NCBI GenBank assembly: GCA_036872755.1
Contig: JAVHNS010000008.1
Location: forward strand, 124,001-188,000
DNA: 64,000 nucleotides
Direction: 5' to 3'
Source of the DNA: Orbilia blumenaviensis
Taxonomy: Eukaryota > Ascomycota > Orbiliomycetes > Orbiliales > Orbiliaceae
Shown here: in pieces, positions 13,601-25,543 of the stretch
How positions within the stretch are numbered: the first letter of the stretch is position 1
Layout of the letters: each line of letters opens with the position of its first letter
Made by a program: the position numbers and the translations under genes
Notes under the pieces: generated by a model
Database searches by the model: none
What the model was told of the DNA's origin: nothing
Seen by the model: only the letters and a program-made list of their open reading frames with translations

Positions 13601-15387
13601 CTCCAGCTGTTCCAAAACAACCAAAGGCCTTGGGAGATACCGCCGGTAAAACTGCTGGCAGGATTCTACGGGTTATCCAACCTATGCTTGGGGATGCAAA
13701 ACTCCAAGAACTGGCCATGCGGGAAGATCCGAATGAACGCATGGCGGGAGAGGTTGATGAAAGATATCAAGAAATCCTGTCGGAGCGGAAGAAACGAGAT
13801 GATGAGCTCCACGCTCAGCTAGCGGCTGTTAATGCGGCTGCTGCCGGAGAAACCGCCGCTATTGATGATGAGGATAAGATGGATATAGATAATCCAAAAG
13901 CCAGCGAGCAACAGGAGGCAAACGATCGGGCGGCTGAAGCGGCATTACAATCCGCTACAGCTTCGCTATCACAGGCTCATCACCGGGATGACGAACGAGA
14001 GGGGCTAGTCGGTATCCCGTGGTACACCAAGCCATTCAGCCCTATGGGTGCAACTCTACTTTCCGAGGAGCGCTGGATGGGGATGGATGTGGTACGGGAT
14101 ATGTCACCCCTCAGTGAGCTTGATGAGGACGCCATAGAAATGCTTCAGCCAGCTGATGACTCAGAGGTTGTCAGCCCCTTTACTGAAGAATTCGGTTCCG
14201 CTGTTAGTTTCAGTAGTGGGGGTTTTCCTACGGCAAAGCCGAAGAGCGGGAACCGGGCATCTTCCAATAATGGTGCGTGGATTCCCGGAACGAGAGTGAG
14301 CTTAAGAGCGACGAAGGGGTCTAAGAAAGCCTCGTACATTGATCCTCAACTACCACAGCAACAGCAGCCGCAGCAACAGCAGCAACAGCAGCAGCAGCCG
14401 CCGGAAACCCCGAAGCCCAAGCCAAATAGTAAAGTTGGCGGTGCCCGAGAAGTTGACCTGCAACAGGTAGTCGTGATAGGAAGCACGAGGAGCCAGACAA
14501 AGCAGGCAATGAACAAGGCGCAGAGGAGGGGTCGAGGCTATGTTTGGGTTGAAGTCGATGAGGAAGAGGAAACGAAGGCGGGAGAGCATGGCACAGGAAT
14601 TCCTAATTTCGGATTGGCGAATGATCCTGACGCGATGGATATTGACAGTGAGATCCTGACGGCGACTGCATCAAAATCGACAGAGTTTGTTGATGAGACC
14701 GCTGGTGCAGGTGACGACCGGGCCGTGAGCATTGACAGCCCCTTAACTTCGATACCCGACGATGTTCTCGATCAGGAGGACAGCTTAAGCCTGGACAGCC
14801 TAGAGCTTAACGCCCTAGAACATAACAGCGAAGAGAACGCTAAGGCCAGTGCCGCAGAAGTGAATGGTCAGCCCAAGAACGAGGACAACATGGAAACCGA
14901 AAACACTGATACGGAGTTCCATACACCCTTGGAAGATGGTGACGCGGAGGTTGATATCGGAGAGGTCAAGCCTGCAATCTCAATGGCGATAGATTCGCAA
15001 GGTGCAACTGACCAGCTTTCGAAAGAAATAGCAGCAGCTGTAGCATCCCATGCCACAGAACTTCCGCACCCAGAAACAGAAAGCTCTCCCAGCAAACGGA
15101 GTACAAGAAACTCACCAAAACAAAAGGATAACCAGAGCGTATCTGATGTATCTGGCGCCTTAAGTCCTGCTGAAGAAGTCAAACCGAATGGGGAACAACG
15201 GCCGGGTAGCAGGAATGGAACGGCGAGGTCAACGCCGAGGAAATCACCTCCCGTAGCTGGGAAAGGCAAGGATCCTATAAACTACACCCCACTGCCGATG
15301 ACAACTAGAAGTCGACGGGTGCTAGAACCCGAAACGACACCGACAAGAAGGTCGACAAGCCGGGCGGCAGCGGGGAAGAGAAAGTGA
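10675..15387 (+). CDS. NTO1: Nto1-like PHD/BRPF scaffold of a NuA3/Mst2-type histone acetyltransferase complex
   Basis: Six exons (10675-11914, 11976-12055, 12104-12271, 12328-12573, 12628-13253, 13320-15387) encode 1475 aa; introns are 48-66 nt and all joins are in phase. Order of features: AT-hook-like GRPRGRPRG near residue 14; an EPL1-like segment ([15 protein letters not shown], then [14 protein letters not shown]); a C4HC3 PHD finger at 387-431 (C387, C390, C404, C407, H412, C415, C428, C431) split by intron 1; a zinc knuckle and second PHD ([34 protein letters not shown]) at about 441-575; the [20 protein letters not shown] block; and a weak bromodomain-like helical part across exons 5 and 6. 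In the family this protein bridges a MYST acetyltransferase to nucleosomes and reads histone H3. The C-terminal 600 residues are acidic with a poly-Gln run and a basic tail. No clear PWWP domain is visible. The start at 10675 has a good context (CACGATGGCC), and there is no in-frame ATG between the upstream opening of the frame and it. Confidence 0.93.
14353..14400 (+). repeat. CAG/CAA repeat encoding poly-Gln
   Basis: A run of CAG and CAA codons, broken by two CCG, inside NTO1 exon 6. It gives a Gln-rich stretch just after a weakly PWWP-like segment ([12 protein letters not shown]). Mixed CAG and CAA use makes it less prone to slippage than a pure CAG tract. Confidence 0.85.
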
Positions 15388-16178
15388 GATGAGATGGTTC
15401 TCATCGAAGGTGTGGAGGTGCCTTATATTCTTCTTTGTTTTCATTTTATTTTTCTTTCTTTCTTCCTTTCTTTCTTTCTTTCTGGTCATTTACGTCTTTG
15501 AGGGACATGCAAGCGGCGCTTGGTCACAACTGAGTCCATCAGTTCATATGATCCCGTCCAGCTTTGTGGCCGGGATCAACTGTATCTACTCTGGTTTTAG
15601 TATCTTCTTCATCCGGCATTGTATCTTTTTCAACGGGGCTTTTCTCAATCTGGTTTAATTATTCGGAGGAAAACTACAACCTCTGTGAGTTCTAGGCGTT
15701 ATTAGAAACCTGGGCTTCTTCTTCTTCTTCTCCTTCTTCTCTTTTTCCTGTTTTCTCAGATTCTATACAATTTTTTGTTTCATGATGGACAAATGATTTA
15801 AATATCATCCTGTTACCTTCTTTCCCTGGTTTGAATTCGTAACCTTATCATGATACAACCCGTGATGTCCCGAAAAACGCGATACGGTATAGTCTAGAGC
15901 GTGCTTGGAATTCCGCGCCTTACGGTCCCTTCAAAGTATCTTACTAAATCGCAGCTGCTACATATACCCTCCAAAAAATCTCGGCCACACAGCTTCACAG
16001 CTTCAACAGCCGTCGTTACGAACAATTCGGTACATTCCCATCAATTGCCACGTCTATCACATTTTACGACCCCAAACCGTCCATTTCCAAACACACTGCA
16101 AAATATCCAACAAACCAGCAACGCAAAAAGCGTCATTCACAACTTTATCCTCAAGCGGACAAAAAACGATTGCAAACT
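15388..16178. other. NTO1 3' flank and BTB gene 5' flank
   Basis: Pyrimidine-rich sequence with a TTTC microsatellite (about 15458-15483) and a CTT-rich patch near 15715-15745 follows NTO1; these probably fall in its 3' untranslated region. Open frames between 15901 and 16317 overlap the start of the BTB gene and look like chance frames. Confidence 0.6.
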
Positions 16179-17607
16179 ATGCCAATTGAATACCGCATAT
16201 CATCCAATGTCGACTTGGTCATTCATCTCTACAATTCTCCATCTTCACCGCCTTCTCCAGTTGAGTACAGGCAGGATACTTCTGACACATCTGCCGATGT
16301 GGCCAAGTACTACGTAACAGCCTGGTCGCTGCAACAGGCCTCACCGGTCTTTTCTCGCATCATATCACCGGACCCACGATTCAGACAGCCTTCTAAAATA
16401 TCATATTCTGGGAAAGAACTTAGATTAATAACCCTAGAAGATGACGATCATGAAGCCCTCTCAATAGTTCTCAACCTTCTACATCTCAACTCCAAATCCC
16501 TTCCATCTACAGAAAATATATCATGGAGCACGTTTTATGATGTGGCAGTCATATGGGATAAATACAATGTCAGCAATTTGATACGTCCACCGTGGATTAG
16601 GCATTTTCAGAAGTACATGAATGGGCTCGGGTATGAGAATTGGTTGTTTATTGGGAAGGCGTTTCAAGAGGATGAAGGGTTTGTGGAATTGACGGCGAGG
16701 TTGATTGTGGAGTCTGGACAGAACCTCTCTGGCAGAGAGGCTATCGAAGCGGGGCCTGGGGGTATTGGGTTTACTAGAGGCGGGAAGTATGTCGATGCTA
16801 GTGGTTGGCCGGACTCCGTAAGAGGTACTCCCCAAAAAAAAAAAAAAAAAAAAAAGGCACCACAGTGTCCATAAAGCCTGCGTTTAGTGCTAAATTGTGT
16901 ATCGTCTAGAACATATTACGGCGGAAAACACTTACCTTATGGATAAACTCCGAAATATACTGAGTACCTGGAAATGGAGCTTCAAGGGCAAACGTCCGCG
17001 GGCATTATGCACCTGCTATGGTAATGTGCCAAGGTACAACCGACACACTTCTCTCTCCAACAGCATCGCCGACCTCCTCTCCGATGATTCTATGGTAGCT
17101 TCACCGCCAGTACATTTGCCAACGAATGGGAACGTGCCCGCAGAGATCAGGTTGGCTTCGAGGCTACGAGATATTGAGGGCGGAGGACGTTGGCAATGGA
17201 ATGGTTCTATAGTGAGCCTACGCCGACGGATGAACTTTCTTAGGAACTGTATGGCGGATAGGGATGTAAGACAGGTGAAGCATATGCTCGAGAACGCAGA
17301 TATATACGATCTATGCCCGTTAGAAGAATCAGCTTTGAGGGTACTATACGACTTCGACCAAACCGTTGAAATCATCAAGGGTATTGGGATTGATGGGGAA
17401 ATAGTCGATGTTCCACTAAGTTGCCTTCTTGAGGATGTGAAAATTGAACCATGGAATATGCGGGGAGACGGGAAGAAGTGGGATGGGTTGGTAATGTTAG
17501 GGGTTAGGATATCCGGAGTTTTTGCTGTTGTGTCTGTGCTGGTTTTTGCTATCGCTTTAGGGAAAGGGTGGGGGGTTAAGATGGTGGAGAGCGGTATTGT
17601 AGCCTAG
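16179..17607 (+). CDS. BTB/POZ-like domain protein with C-terminal hydrophobic segment (447 aa)
   Basis: Two exons (16179-16824 and 16910-17607) join in phase across an 85-nt intron that contains a C4-A22 tract. The N-terminal 110 residues fit a BTB/POZ fold of the fungal type: DLVIHLYN, then YYVTAWSLQQASPVFSRII, then RLITLEDDDHEALSIVLNLL, where Tyr/Trp and the A-S-P-V-F segment match the usual helix pair. In fungi such proteins are often poorly characterised, and some act as cullin-3 adaptors. Residues 413-434 form a hydrophobic stretch (GVRISGVFAVVSVLVFAIAL) preceded by a charged region, which could be a tail anchor; that is unusual for this family and is an inference. The start was placed at ATG 16179, because the open frame only extends three codons upstream through a non-ATG codon. 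It lies 0.8 kb downstream of NTO1 on the same strand and is independently transcribed as far as I can tell. Confidence 0.72.
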
Positions 17608-20376
17608 TGATTTTTTTTCTTCTTTTTTTTCCTGGTATGTCGTCTCGAGCTCAAGAAGAAAATCAATGGCTAATATAATGCATATAAATCCCATACAAGA
17701 AGATATTTTGCTTTTCTAAATAAATCCGAGTAGGGTAGCCACGCTAACGGTGTACTGGGATCAAGTATTTAATATGTGATCGCGCATAATCGGGACAAAG
17801 CAGATTCTGACAACTAATCTCTAAGCTTGTAACGTTATAACAGTTATCCACTTCCCTTGGATATCGTTATCCTGCGCCAGCATCAGCACATTATCGGTCA
17901 TATATATTCCTAAACGTGCAGGTCGGTTTATCGTTATGGCTGAGCCACGGTCTGTAATACCCACACTGAGTATCACCTGCTGGCACCAAGTATACATGTA
18001 TCAATGTGCGTTTGGGGTGCAGTATGCTTGCGCAACAGATGCTACCCGTATACCAAATGAAATTACTGCTTTTATAATGCCTAGATGGCCTCCAGTCACG
18101 GTTGCATAAACTGGGCACATACCAGTACCTTATAGCCCGTACGAGGAGGTGCAGACGAAGCCCGAAGTTTCCGAAACTAATGCGGTAATACCGATTCTGT
18201 TCCCATTTTATGACTATAGCCTATCAGACTCAGTGGTGTCATTCCTCGCCTACAAACTTGGTTACGTATTCCCGAAACGATGCGTGATTCAATTGATCAA
18301 CAACCATTCTCCTTCGTCTATTGCATGGAATTTCTACGCTAATACACACATATATCGTTATGTTGAAAAATGTTAACCATGACCATAGTACTGGAAGCCA
18401 GCGGCAAGTTCACCTTATCGCAGTATGAATCATAGTACCGAGTCGATCATGCATAAGGTTATGCTACCTCGTATCATTGGGATATCTGTCCACCGAAAAG
18501 TGTTCCGTCGGAGATGTTCAAGGAGCGAACGTATTATAACGTTATAACGTTATTCTGCTAAACCTCAAGATCGATCTCCCGCTTAGCTAGTTTGGACTCT
18601 AGCTCGAGCCTCTTCTGAACAAGAGCCCCATATTCGCTAGCCGTAGCACTATGGCCACTGTTTCGACCAGTGTTAAAATACAATTCTATAATTGTTATCC
18701 CAGACCTGTATGCAGGTCAAGAGGGTTACGTTACGACCCCAGGGCTGACATGTTATGTCAGCGATCACATTATGCCCCAAATTCCCCAATTATGTTAATT
18801 ATGTAATGTGAAAATTAGAATACCGAACTGTACCTTCAAACTCGGTGCACTGCAATCCTCATGGAATGTCCCGACTACCATTAGCCAAGATATAATTATA
18901 GACAATATCGCAAGCTTAAGGAGCAAACGATTTCAACGATTGATAACGATAAGATCCGTATTATATAGATTTTCCTACCGGCCCTATGTTCTAATTAATT
19001 GATATTGTACAATCTCTAGCTACATACGCAAATTCGGCCTAGATGTCAGCCGAGTATTCTGAGGAAGTGTCGATTTATCGATTTCAGAACAAATATGGGT
19101 ACTTAGTGGTTATCGAATAAAATCTTAAAGCATATCCAGATAATTCAACCAATAAATTATGTAATACAGGTAGCGTATACCATATGGCCTGATTAAATAG
19201 GGTATCAATAGGCGTCGATGCCAACAAAGACCATTATACTGCAAAATACTTTTACAATTATCACCAGGAAATAATTAATTGGCCGAGGCGAGTAAATATG
19301 GCTAACTGCCTAATAAGTATTAATAGTAGATCGGAGTCGACATCCACTATGCTAGATACATTTGTTAGCGCTATAGCGCTGGATATCGATCCATATGATC
19401 GTATGCGCTGCCAAGTCCTGACTGTTTCATGGACCCAAATGATACTGGATATTGTCTACCTAACAGGATAAACCATATTTCGATATATAGCCTTAAGCAA
19501 CTAACAGTATAGTCTATCCCGATATATTGTTATGAATTTATTCATAGGCACAATAATTAAATGGCATGCATGAAAGAGTCTAGGTCCCAGACGTCAGTCG
19601 GCCACAAGTGTAGGAAATAATATATAATTATGGTCTCAGATTCCAACCCTTGAGAGTCCTGTCTTGCTTATCCGTGGAATTTAAATCTAATCGCTTGTAG
19701 CTATATACCGATCACGATATATCTGCCGCCAGATAAACTAAATTAAACAAATGTTGAGTGATCTTAACAGGACTACTTCGTGGAAGCAGGTTTATGAAAC
19801 CAATATTAACGCAACCATATAATATCATTCCAAGTCGATTTCTCAATTGGAAAAGTCTCACCAATAGCGCACGTGACTACGTTACTATGCATCAATCCTT
19901 ACTAAGCACTCTACGGTAAAAACCTAGTAAGCTTATTTACAGAGCTTCGTGTCGATACCACAAAAATGAAGGTACGTAATCCTGCAGACGCCGGGACCGG
20001 CGGTGCATATTTTCACACACCATTTAATTGACATAGAAAGACTTTAAAGAGCTGAGAGGACTGGGAACGGCCGTCGTATCGAATATGGTTAAGTAGGGGG
20101 GATAATTATATGTTCATATACGGATAGACACTAGACCATGTAGTGTAGATAATCGCTGGCGAGATGTAGCAGTACACCGACACAGTCATCCTAAATGGTT
20201 CTTGCAAACACACAATAGGTGGCGAACTTTTCCCCTCCTCTATTCGATGCCATGCACATCAAAACATGACCTCATGCTTCTGCATGTATGCATGCAGGAT
20301 TTTTTTCGTCACAGCCGAATAGCTTAGCTAGAACCATATAGCCAAGTTTCAAAGGTTTTCCAGGGAAAAAACACTG

Positions 20377-20763
20377 GTGTTTCTTTTAAGACTCTTAATT
20401 TTGAAGTACATAAAGTACCCTTCTGTATCCTTAGACAAGGGCTGCCCAATAAACTCTGTCCGTATACATGTATCAGACAATTACTTACCGAGCTTACCAG
20501 AGCTCAAGCGCTCCTATTCAGAGCGTAAAGAGTTCCACGAGCAAGAAAAAGCGAGGAAGAGGGACAAAAGGTTCAAAAGGTTCCGACGCAAAATCATATT
20601 ATCTGACCTCCGCAGTATAACGGTATCTGCACACCAACATGTTTCCCAGTATTACGAAATAACGTTATCCCCATCTCCCTGGTCAGAGCCGCATAAGATC
20701 ATCATTGAATCGCAGCTACTATCTCAAAAGCGACCTGGAAGCGAACGGTTTTCGTCGCATTAA
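20377..20763 (+). other. ATG-less open frame, possible relic
   Basis: This 128-codon frame contains no Met codon, but part of it looks protein-like: a basic, helix-prone stretch with SERKEFHEQEKARKRDKRF and repeated K/R-F pairs. A CAG acceptor-like site (ttttccag) precedes it at about 20356-20362. It could be a fragment of a decayed gene or an exon whose partners are gone. No family is recognised, and chance cannot be excluded. Confidence 0.15.
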
Positions 20764-21013
20764 GGACCAGTCCCGGGTAATTCATTGGAGGGTATAGATT
20801 CGTGCTTACCGCTTGGGGTGCGACCAGTCTCGTCGTTTACTCGTAATCACGATGATTGAGCGGTCACGGAAAATTTAATAATTTTTGAGCCCCAAAAGAG
20901 GGTGTATGTACTTAGGTATACGAGACATAGACCAACAGATAGATAGAGACAGATGAGAGTGAGCTCAAGTAAGAGTTGCAGACAGAAGATATATATATAT
21001 ATTTTTGGAGGTC

Positions 21014-21039
21014 GCACACGCACACACGCACACACGCAC

Positions 21040-21073
<34 letters not shown>
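21014..21073. repeat. CA microsatellite with regular CG interruptions
   Basis: About 60 bases of (CA)n. The left half is interrupted every 8 bases or so by G (cgcacaca units), and the right half is pure CA. It lies in the 3' flank of the zinc-finger gene. Confidence 0.92.
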
Positions 21074-21075
<2 letters not shown>

Positions 21076-21729
21076 TTCTAAGGATATATGTATGGGGACA
21101 TATGTGAAGAGAAAAGGGATTTTAGTCGCTATAGGATCTTGATTTTCTTGCAAAACGAGAAGAGAGAGATATCCAAACAAGATATTCACAAAAAGCGCAA
21201 GTTAGAATTGATAACTTCCAAGGTGGTATCAAAGGCAATAAAATCAGAAGAGGAAGAATGGCACTCCCCATAATAGAACCAACTGCTCCTATATATGATC
21301 GCAAACGCAGGTAGAAAAATCAAAGTAGAATAAAAACCCATGTAAAAAAGCGAGGGTATTTTCGAGCAGATACAAAAAAAGAGACCATTTTAAAGGAAGC
21401 ATGGGGTTAGAAATACTAATAGGTATATATATAGGTAGATATATCAAAAGAAAAGGGGGGGAGGGCAGCGACATAGTGCGACACAACTAGTAGCAATATC
21501 AAAGTGTTCGTATCCTCGTGAAAAACTCTTTAGGAGAAGATAAAAAATGTCCGCAAAAGAATCGAATGCTTTTTTGCTGTGGCAAAAAGAATGAGAATGG
21601 AAATGAAAATGAAAAGGACGAACTGTTGTTTGGTGAAAGTAGGAATTAAAAAGGCGTATAAGCTTCGAAACAGGCTTAATGCTAGAAAACGAGTCATTCA
21701 ATGTCGTGCACTGTTTTAGTATGAGACCC

Positions 21730-24700
21730 TTAAGGATTAGGACCAAGCCTTCTTCTTCTCCCCCTTTGGCCACCTTCAGGTCGAACAGCCAACACTTCCC
21801 TCAGGAGTGGGTCATCTCCACTTTTGTCCTTATGGTGAGCTTTCACATGCCTTTGAAGATTGTCAGGCCGAGGGTATCTGTGCTCCTTGTCTGGGCAGAA
21901 TGGACAAACATAGCCAGGGCTTTGATGAACAAGGCCGTGTCGGATCATTTCATTCTTTCGCTTGAACCCTTTGCCTCCCTCTCCACGCGAGCAACCGGGA
22001 ACAGGGCAGAAATGGGGACGGTCCTCCGAGTGAACATTGGCATGCGAATTTAGTAAGTATTGGGTCGAGAATGGAGTGGCCGTGCAACCGTCCTTGGTGC
22101 ACCTGAAACCGCCAGCAATTGTTGGAGAATTCTGCGACGAATCAATGGACCCAGGCTTTGGTGTCCCGTTCCGCGCCCGCTTCTTCGAATTTGGCGTCCT
22201 CGCGGAGCCTGTATCAGATGGGGTAACTGAGCCGGACCACATTTCATGTTGGGTTTGAATTGGCGGCAGGTGGGTGTGCTCTGGCCGATTTAGGTTTTTA
22301 GGAGGCTGATACAACCGGTTCAAAGAACTCGTCGGAACTTGTCCCGAAAAGTTATTCGCAGGCGCAGGCGCGAGTTGCCTGTTTTCCGTAGGGGAGGCTG
22401 TAGGGGACTGGCGGGGTCGAGGAGCCATGGCTCTGAATTGCTGTGAAGGCTCGTTGTATGGGATAGCCCTACTGTAGTTGTCGATATAAGTCTGGGAATT
22501 GGACGCCGGGCTCTGGGTTGGAGCTGGCGGAGCTGCAACGAGATGCTGAACAACGATCGGGTTGGAATATTTGGCGCCATTTGCCGCGTGGTTTTGCTGG
22601 CTCGGTTGGTGGTCAATAGGACGTTTCTCGGCAATAGTGAAGAGGTTCGTCACACTTGGAAGCGTATGGGTAACCCTTGGTGACATGGCTTGTCGGCTTG
22701 GAGATAGGTTTGAAGGGGAGTGAATTGGTGGCAACGTATTTGCTGTAGTCTCGACTGGAGATTTGTAGCAATCGGAGCCTGCTCCACACATGGTAGTAGG
22801 TGTTCCGACTTCACTATAGGCAAGGCTGCTATCGAAGGTTGCGGCTGTTGAAGTAACGGATTCGACGGTAGGAGGTCCAGATGGGACCGGCGGGGGCGAG
22901 GATCTTTTTGAAGGTCCAAAGTGGTGGCTGCTTACAGCTGCATCCTGGTCAGCTTTACCGGGAACATGCGGCTCAGCTAGAACATCACCACCCAACTCCT
23001 CCTCCTCGTCCCCCAACTTTCTTCTTTTCGCACGGCCCGAAGTTATGCTGTCGCCTCCATTATCCTGTTCGTGTTCGCTAAGTTTCCGCGGACGTTTGTC
23101 GTTTGGATCTCCGTCATCGTCCCCATCCCCTGGGTGCCCGTCACCGGACCTACTAATCGGGGATAGCGTCTGGGGAGCGGGATTTGTGGTAGTCTTTGCC
23201 GGGGCTGTGTGTCCACCGCTAGCATTATTTGAGGTTCCTGCAGCATCGCTGGGGGCCTGTACAGGGCTTTGGCTATCAGTTGCTGTGTCCATCGGGTAAG
23301 GCTGCATTCCATTGCCCATAACCTCGTACAGAGTACGCATCCCGCGACTGGATAGTGGGAGTTTAGGACTACTATCCCGGCGCTCCACAGGCCCAGGTAC
23401 GGGATCCATGCTTGCGTCCAAGCAGTTTGAGTCCAGAATAGGACTTTCTCCCCGGCCATTTTTGAGAGGTTTGCGGTCCCAGGGCATCATTATGGTCCCT
23501 TTGGAAGGTGAAGTCGTAGAATTCGTAGGTGCAGATACGGTACCGGACTCGTCCCCGGATTCCACAACCCCATCATGCGGTCTACCGGTAACCCCAAAAG
23601 GGTGGGAACCTTGTTTCCCAATGGCGAATGTCGGGCCAATTGTTTTCGAGCGGGGCAACGATGAGTTTTTGATTGCTGTTACAGCTCTATGGGCCAGGAC
23701 GATGGTTGTTTCGACGGAGTTATCTGCGGATTCTGGCCTGTTGTTCGCAAGGTCACCTTCGTATAATCGGAGAGGTACAGGGTTTACTATAAAAATAAAA
23801 AATGGAAGTATATTAGTATGTAAGATCTCTCCCTTTTTTAAGAAATTCTTTTTCTCCGAACTTCTTTTTCGTATAGCAGTTTGGGCATTTTATATCGACA
23901 ATAGATATGATTGGTTTAGATGTATACCTGAAGGATTCGGAGGGGAGCGAGAAGGCTGTTCCTCAGTGACCGAAATAGAATCTGTCGTGGCAAGGCTAGG
24001 AGTATTAAGGTCTGATACTGGTGGAAGATTGGGAATGCTATCGGCACTTTGGGACTGAGACAGAGGATGGACGATACTAGCAGGAGCACGTCGAGACGAA
24101 AAATGCTCTGTGTGACCCTGGTACTCTTCCAAATTGCGCTTCCTACTAGTACGTCCGTCGGCGGACTCTATAGGACTCGTCGGACTACTCACGCTCGTCG
24201 TCGCACATGAATTCGTAGTGATAGCAGGATTCGTCGTCGTCGTAATGATAGTAGTAGGGGGGACGATGGTGGTGGTGGTGGTGGTGATAGGAACGAGGGT
24301 AGGTAGACAACGATCCAGGGCAGCAGATCCGTTATCGATACCGACACGGTCCAAAGAAAGCAGCAGTGGCGGTAATGATGATGACGAAAAGGGCGGCACG
24401 GATGTTGCGGGATTAATCAGAAGACCTGGCCCGGGAAGTGAAGGCAGAGAGGTCGATGGAGACCTGGGTGAAGAAGAAGGCTCTGATTGGCAGCGGGCGG
24501 GCCGTGTTGCAATTGTGTTGTCGGTCGGAGAGGAAGGCGGTTGTCTGCGAATAGAAGGCAGTTGAGGCTCTTCGGAGCTGGGCAGTAGGGATGGCAAAGC
24601 CGGCGACGGAGCGGAAAGGGAAGGAGAGAGAGAAGGCGACGACGATGACGATGGCGACGATAAAGAAGAAGGTGAGGATGAGGGCGAGAGTGGAGAAGTT

Positions 24701-25543
24701 GAGGTTGAGGTTGAGGTTGAGAGAGAGGAAGAGGAGGCTCTAATGTCGGAGCAGGCTAGGCGGATTGGAGGCAGGTTTAAAGTAGCCGCCTCTTCAGCAG
24801 CACTGGAACTGGGATGGAAACGGGGACTCGACCTCGACCTCAAAAGCGGAGACGACAGTGCTGTTGCTGCTGATGGTGCTGGTGCTGGTGCTGGTGCTGG
24901 GACGACTGGGACTGGCTGCTGGTTGTCGGGCTGAATGGGCTTGGCGATATCCCTCTTATTGCTACTATTACCGCTATGGCGCTGCTGCAGTAGGCTGCGG
25001 CTGATAGCAATAAGTTCGTCTTCCCGCTCTTGCTCTTCGATCAAAGGTCGGCGTCCATTAGAGTCTGAACTCGAGTTCACGATCCCAGAAACTGATATGA
25101 TGCCATTGCAGTCGCTGCTGCTGCTGTTTCTATGATGCTGATGCTGATGCTGATGCTGACTATGATTGTGATGTTGATGGTGGTTGTAGCGACCGATATC
25201 AGCATTCGATGTCGAAATGCCACTACCACTGGTGTTCATGCTCCCCATCCTGCCCAGGGGAGCTACTGCTCCTGCACCTCCACGGTTGATGCTAATACCA
25301 GTCGGGAAGTGGCTCTGGTTGTGACTCCTTGTCGGTGTCGACGGTATCGGGAACTCGAGGACCCCACTACAACTGTTGCTTCGGTTCTGCAATCTTGACA
25401 ATGGCAAACTTCTATTGCTCTCTGCATCTATTACTTAAATAACCAGTATTAATGTTAGTTTTTTTTTTTTTTCAACTTTTTATCAATCCAAACTGCTGAT
25501 GCGATAGTAGCAGCAGATATTCAATGGCATTCGCATCGGTCAT
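21730..25543 (-). CDS. C2H2 zinc-finger transcription factor (about 1207 aa, 3 exons)
   Basis: On the minus strand I join 25543-25477, 25427-23928 and 23786-21730; the introns are 49 and 141 nt, and the frame is continuous for 1208 codons. The body is long and low in complexity: Ser, Pro, His and Thr runs in exon 2, then Pro/Gln-rich sequence. Three zinc fingers sit at the C-terminus. Finger 1 is at about 1083-1113 (FRCTKDGC ... HANVH), finger 2 at 1114-1147 (HFCPVPGC ... RKNEMIRHGLVH) and finger 3 at 1148-1179 (YVCPFCP ... DNLQRHVKAHH). A basic tail with RGRRRR, a likely nuclear localisation signal, follows. This finger arrangement is known from many filamentous fungi as an uncharacterised nuclear regulator; I do not assign a symbol. 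The first exon is the least certain part. It starts MTDANAIEYLLLLSHQQ and uses a poor donor (GTTGAA), although the intron has ACTAAC and a TAG acceptor. Without it, exon 2 has no early ATG. Confidence 0.8.

Larger units (their letters stand above)
17608..21729. other. TA-rich gene desert
   Basis: About 4 kb with dense stops on both strands; between 19003 and 20376 there is no open frame of 60 codons. Words such as tataat, ctag and ttaatt are frequent, and short motifs recur (for example repeated taacgttataacgttat near 18536-18556). I recognise no transposon protein. A CA microsatellite lies at 21014-21073. The last part (about 20900-21729) is purine-rich and is probably the 3' flank of the zinc-finger gene on the minus strand. 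Confidence 0.65.
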
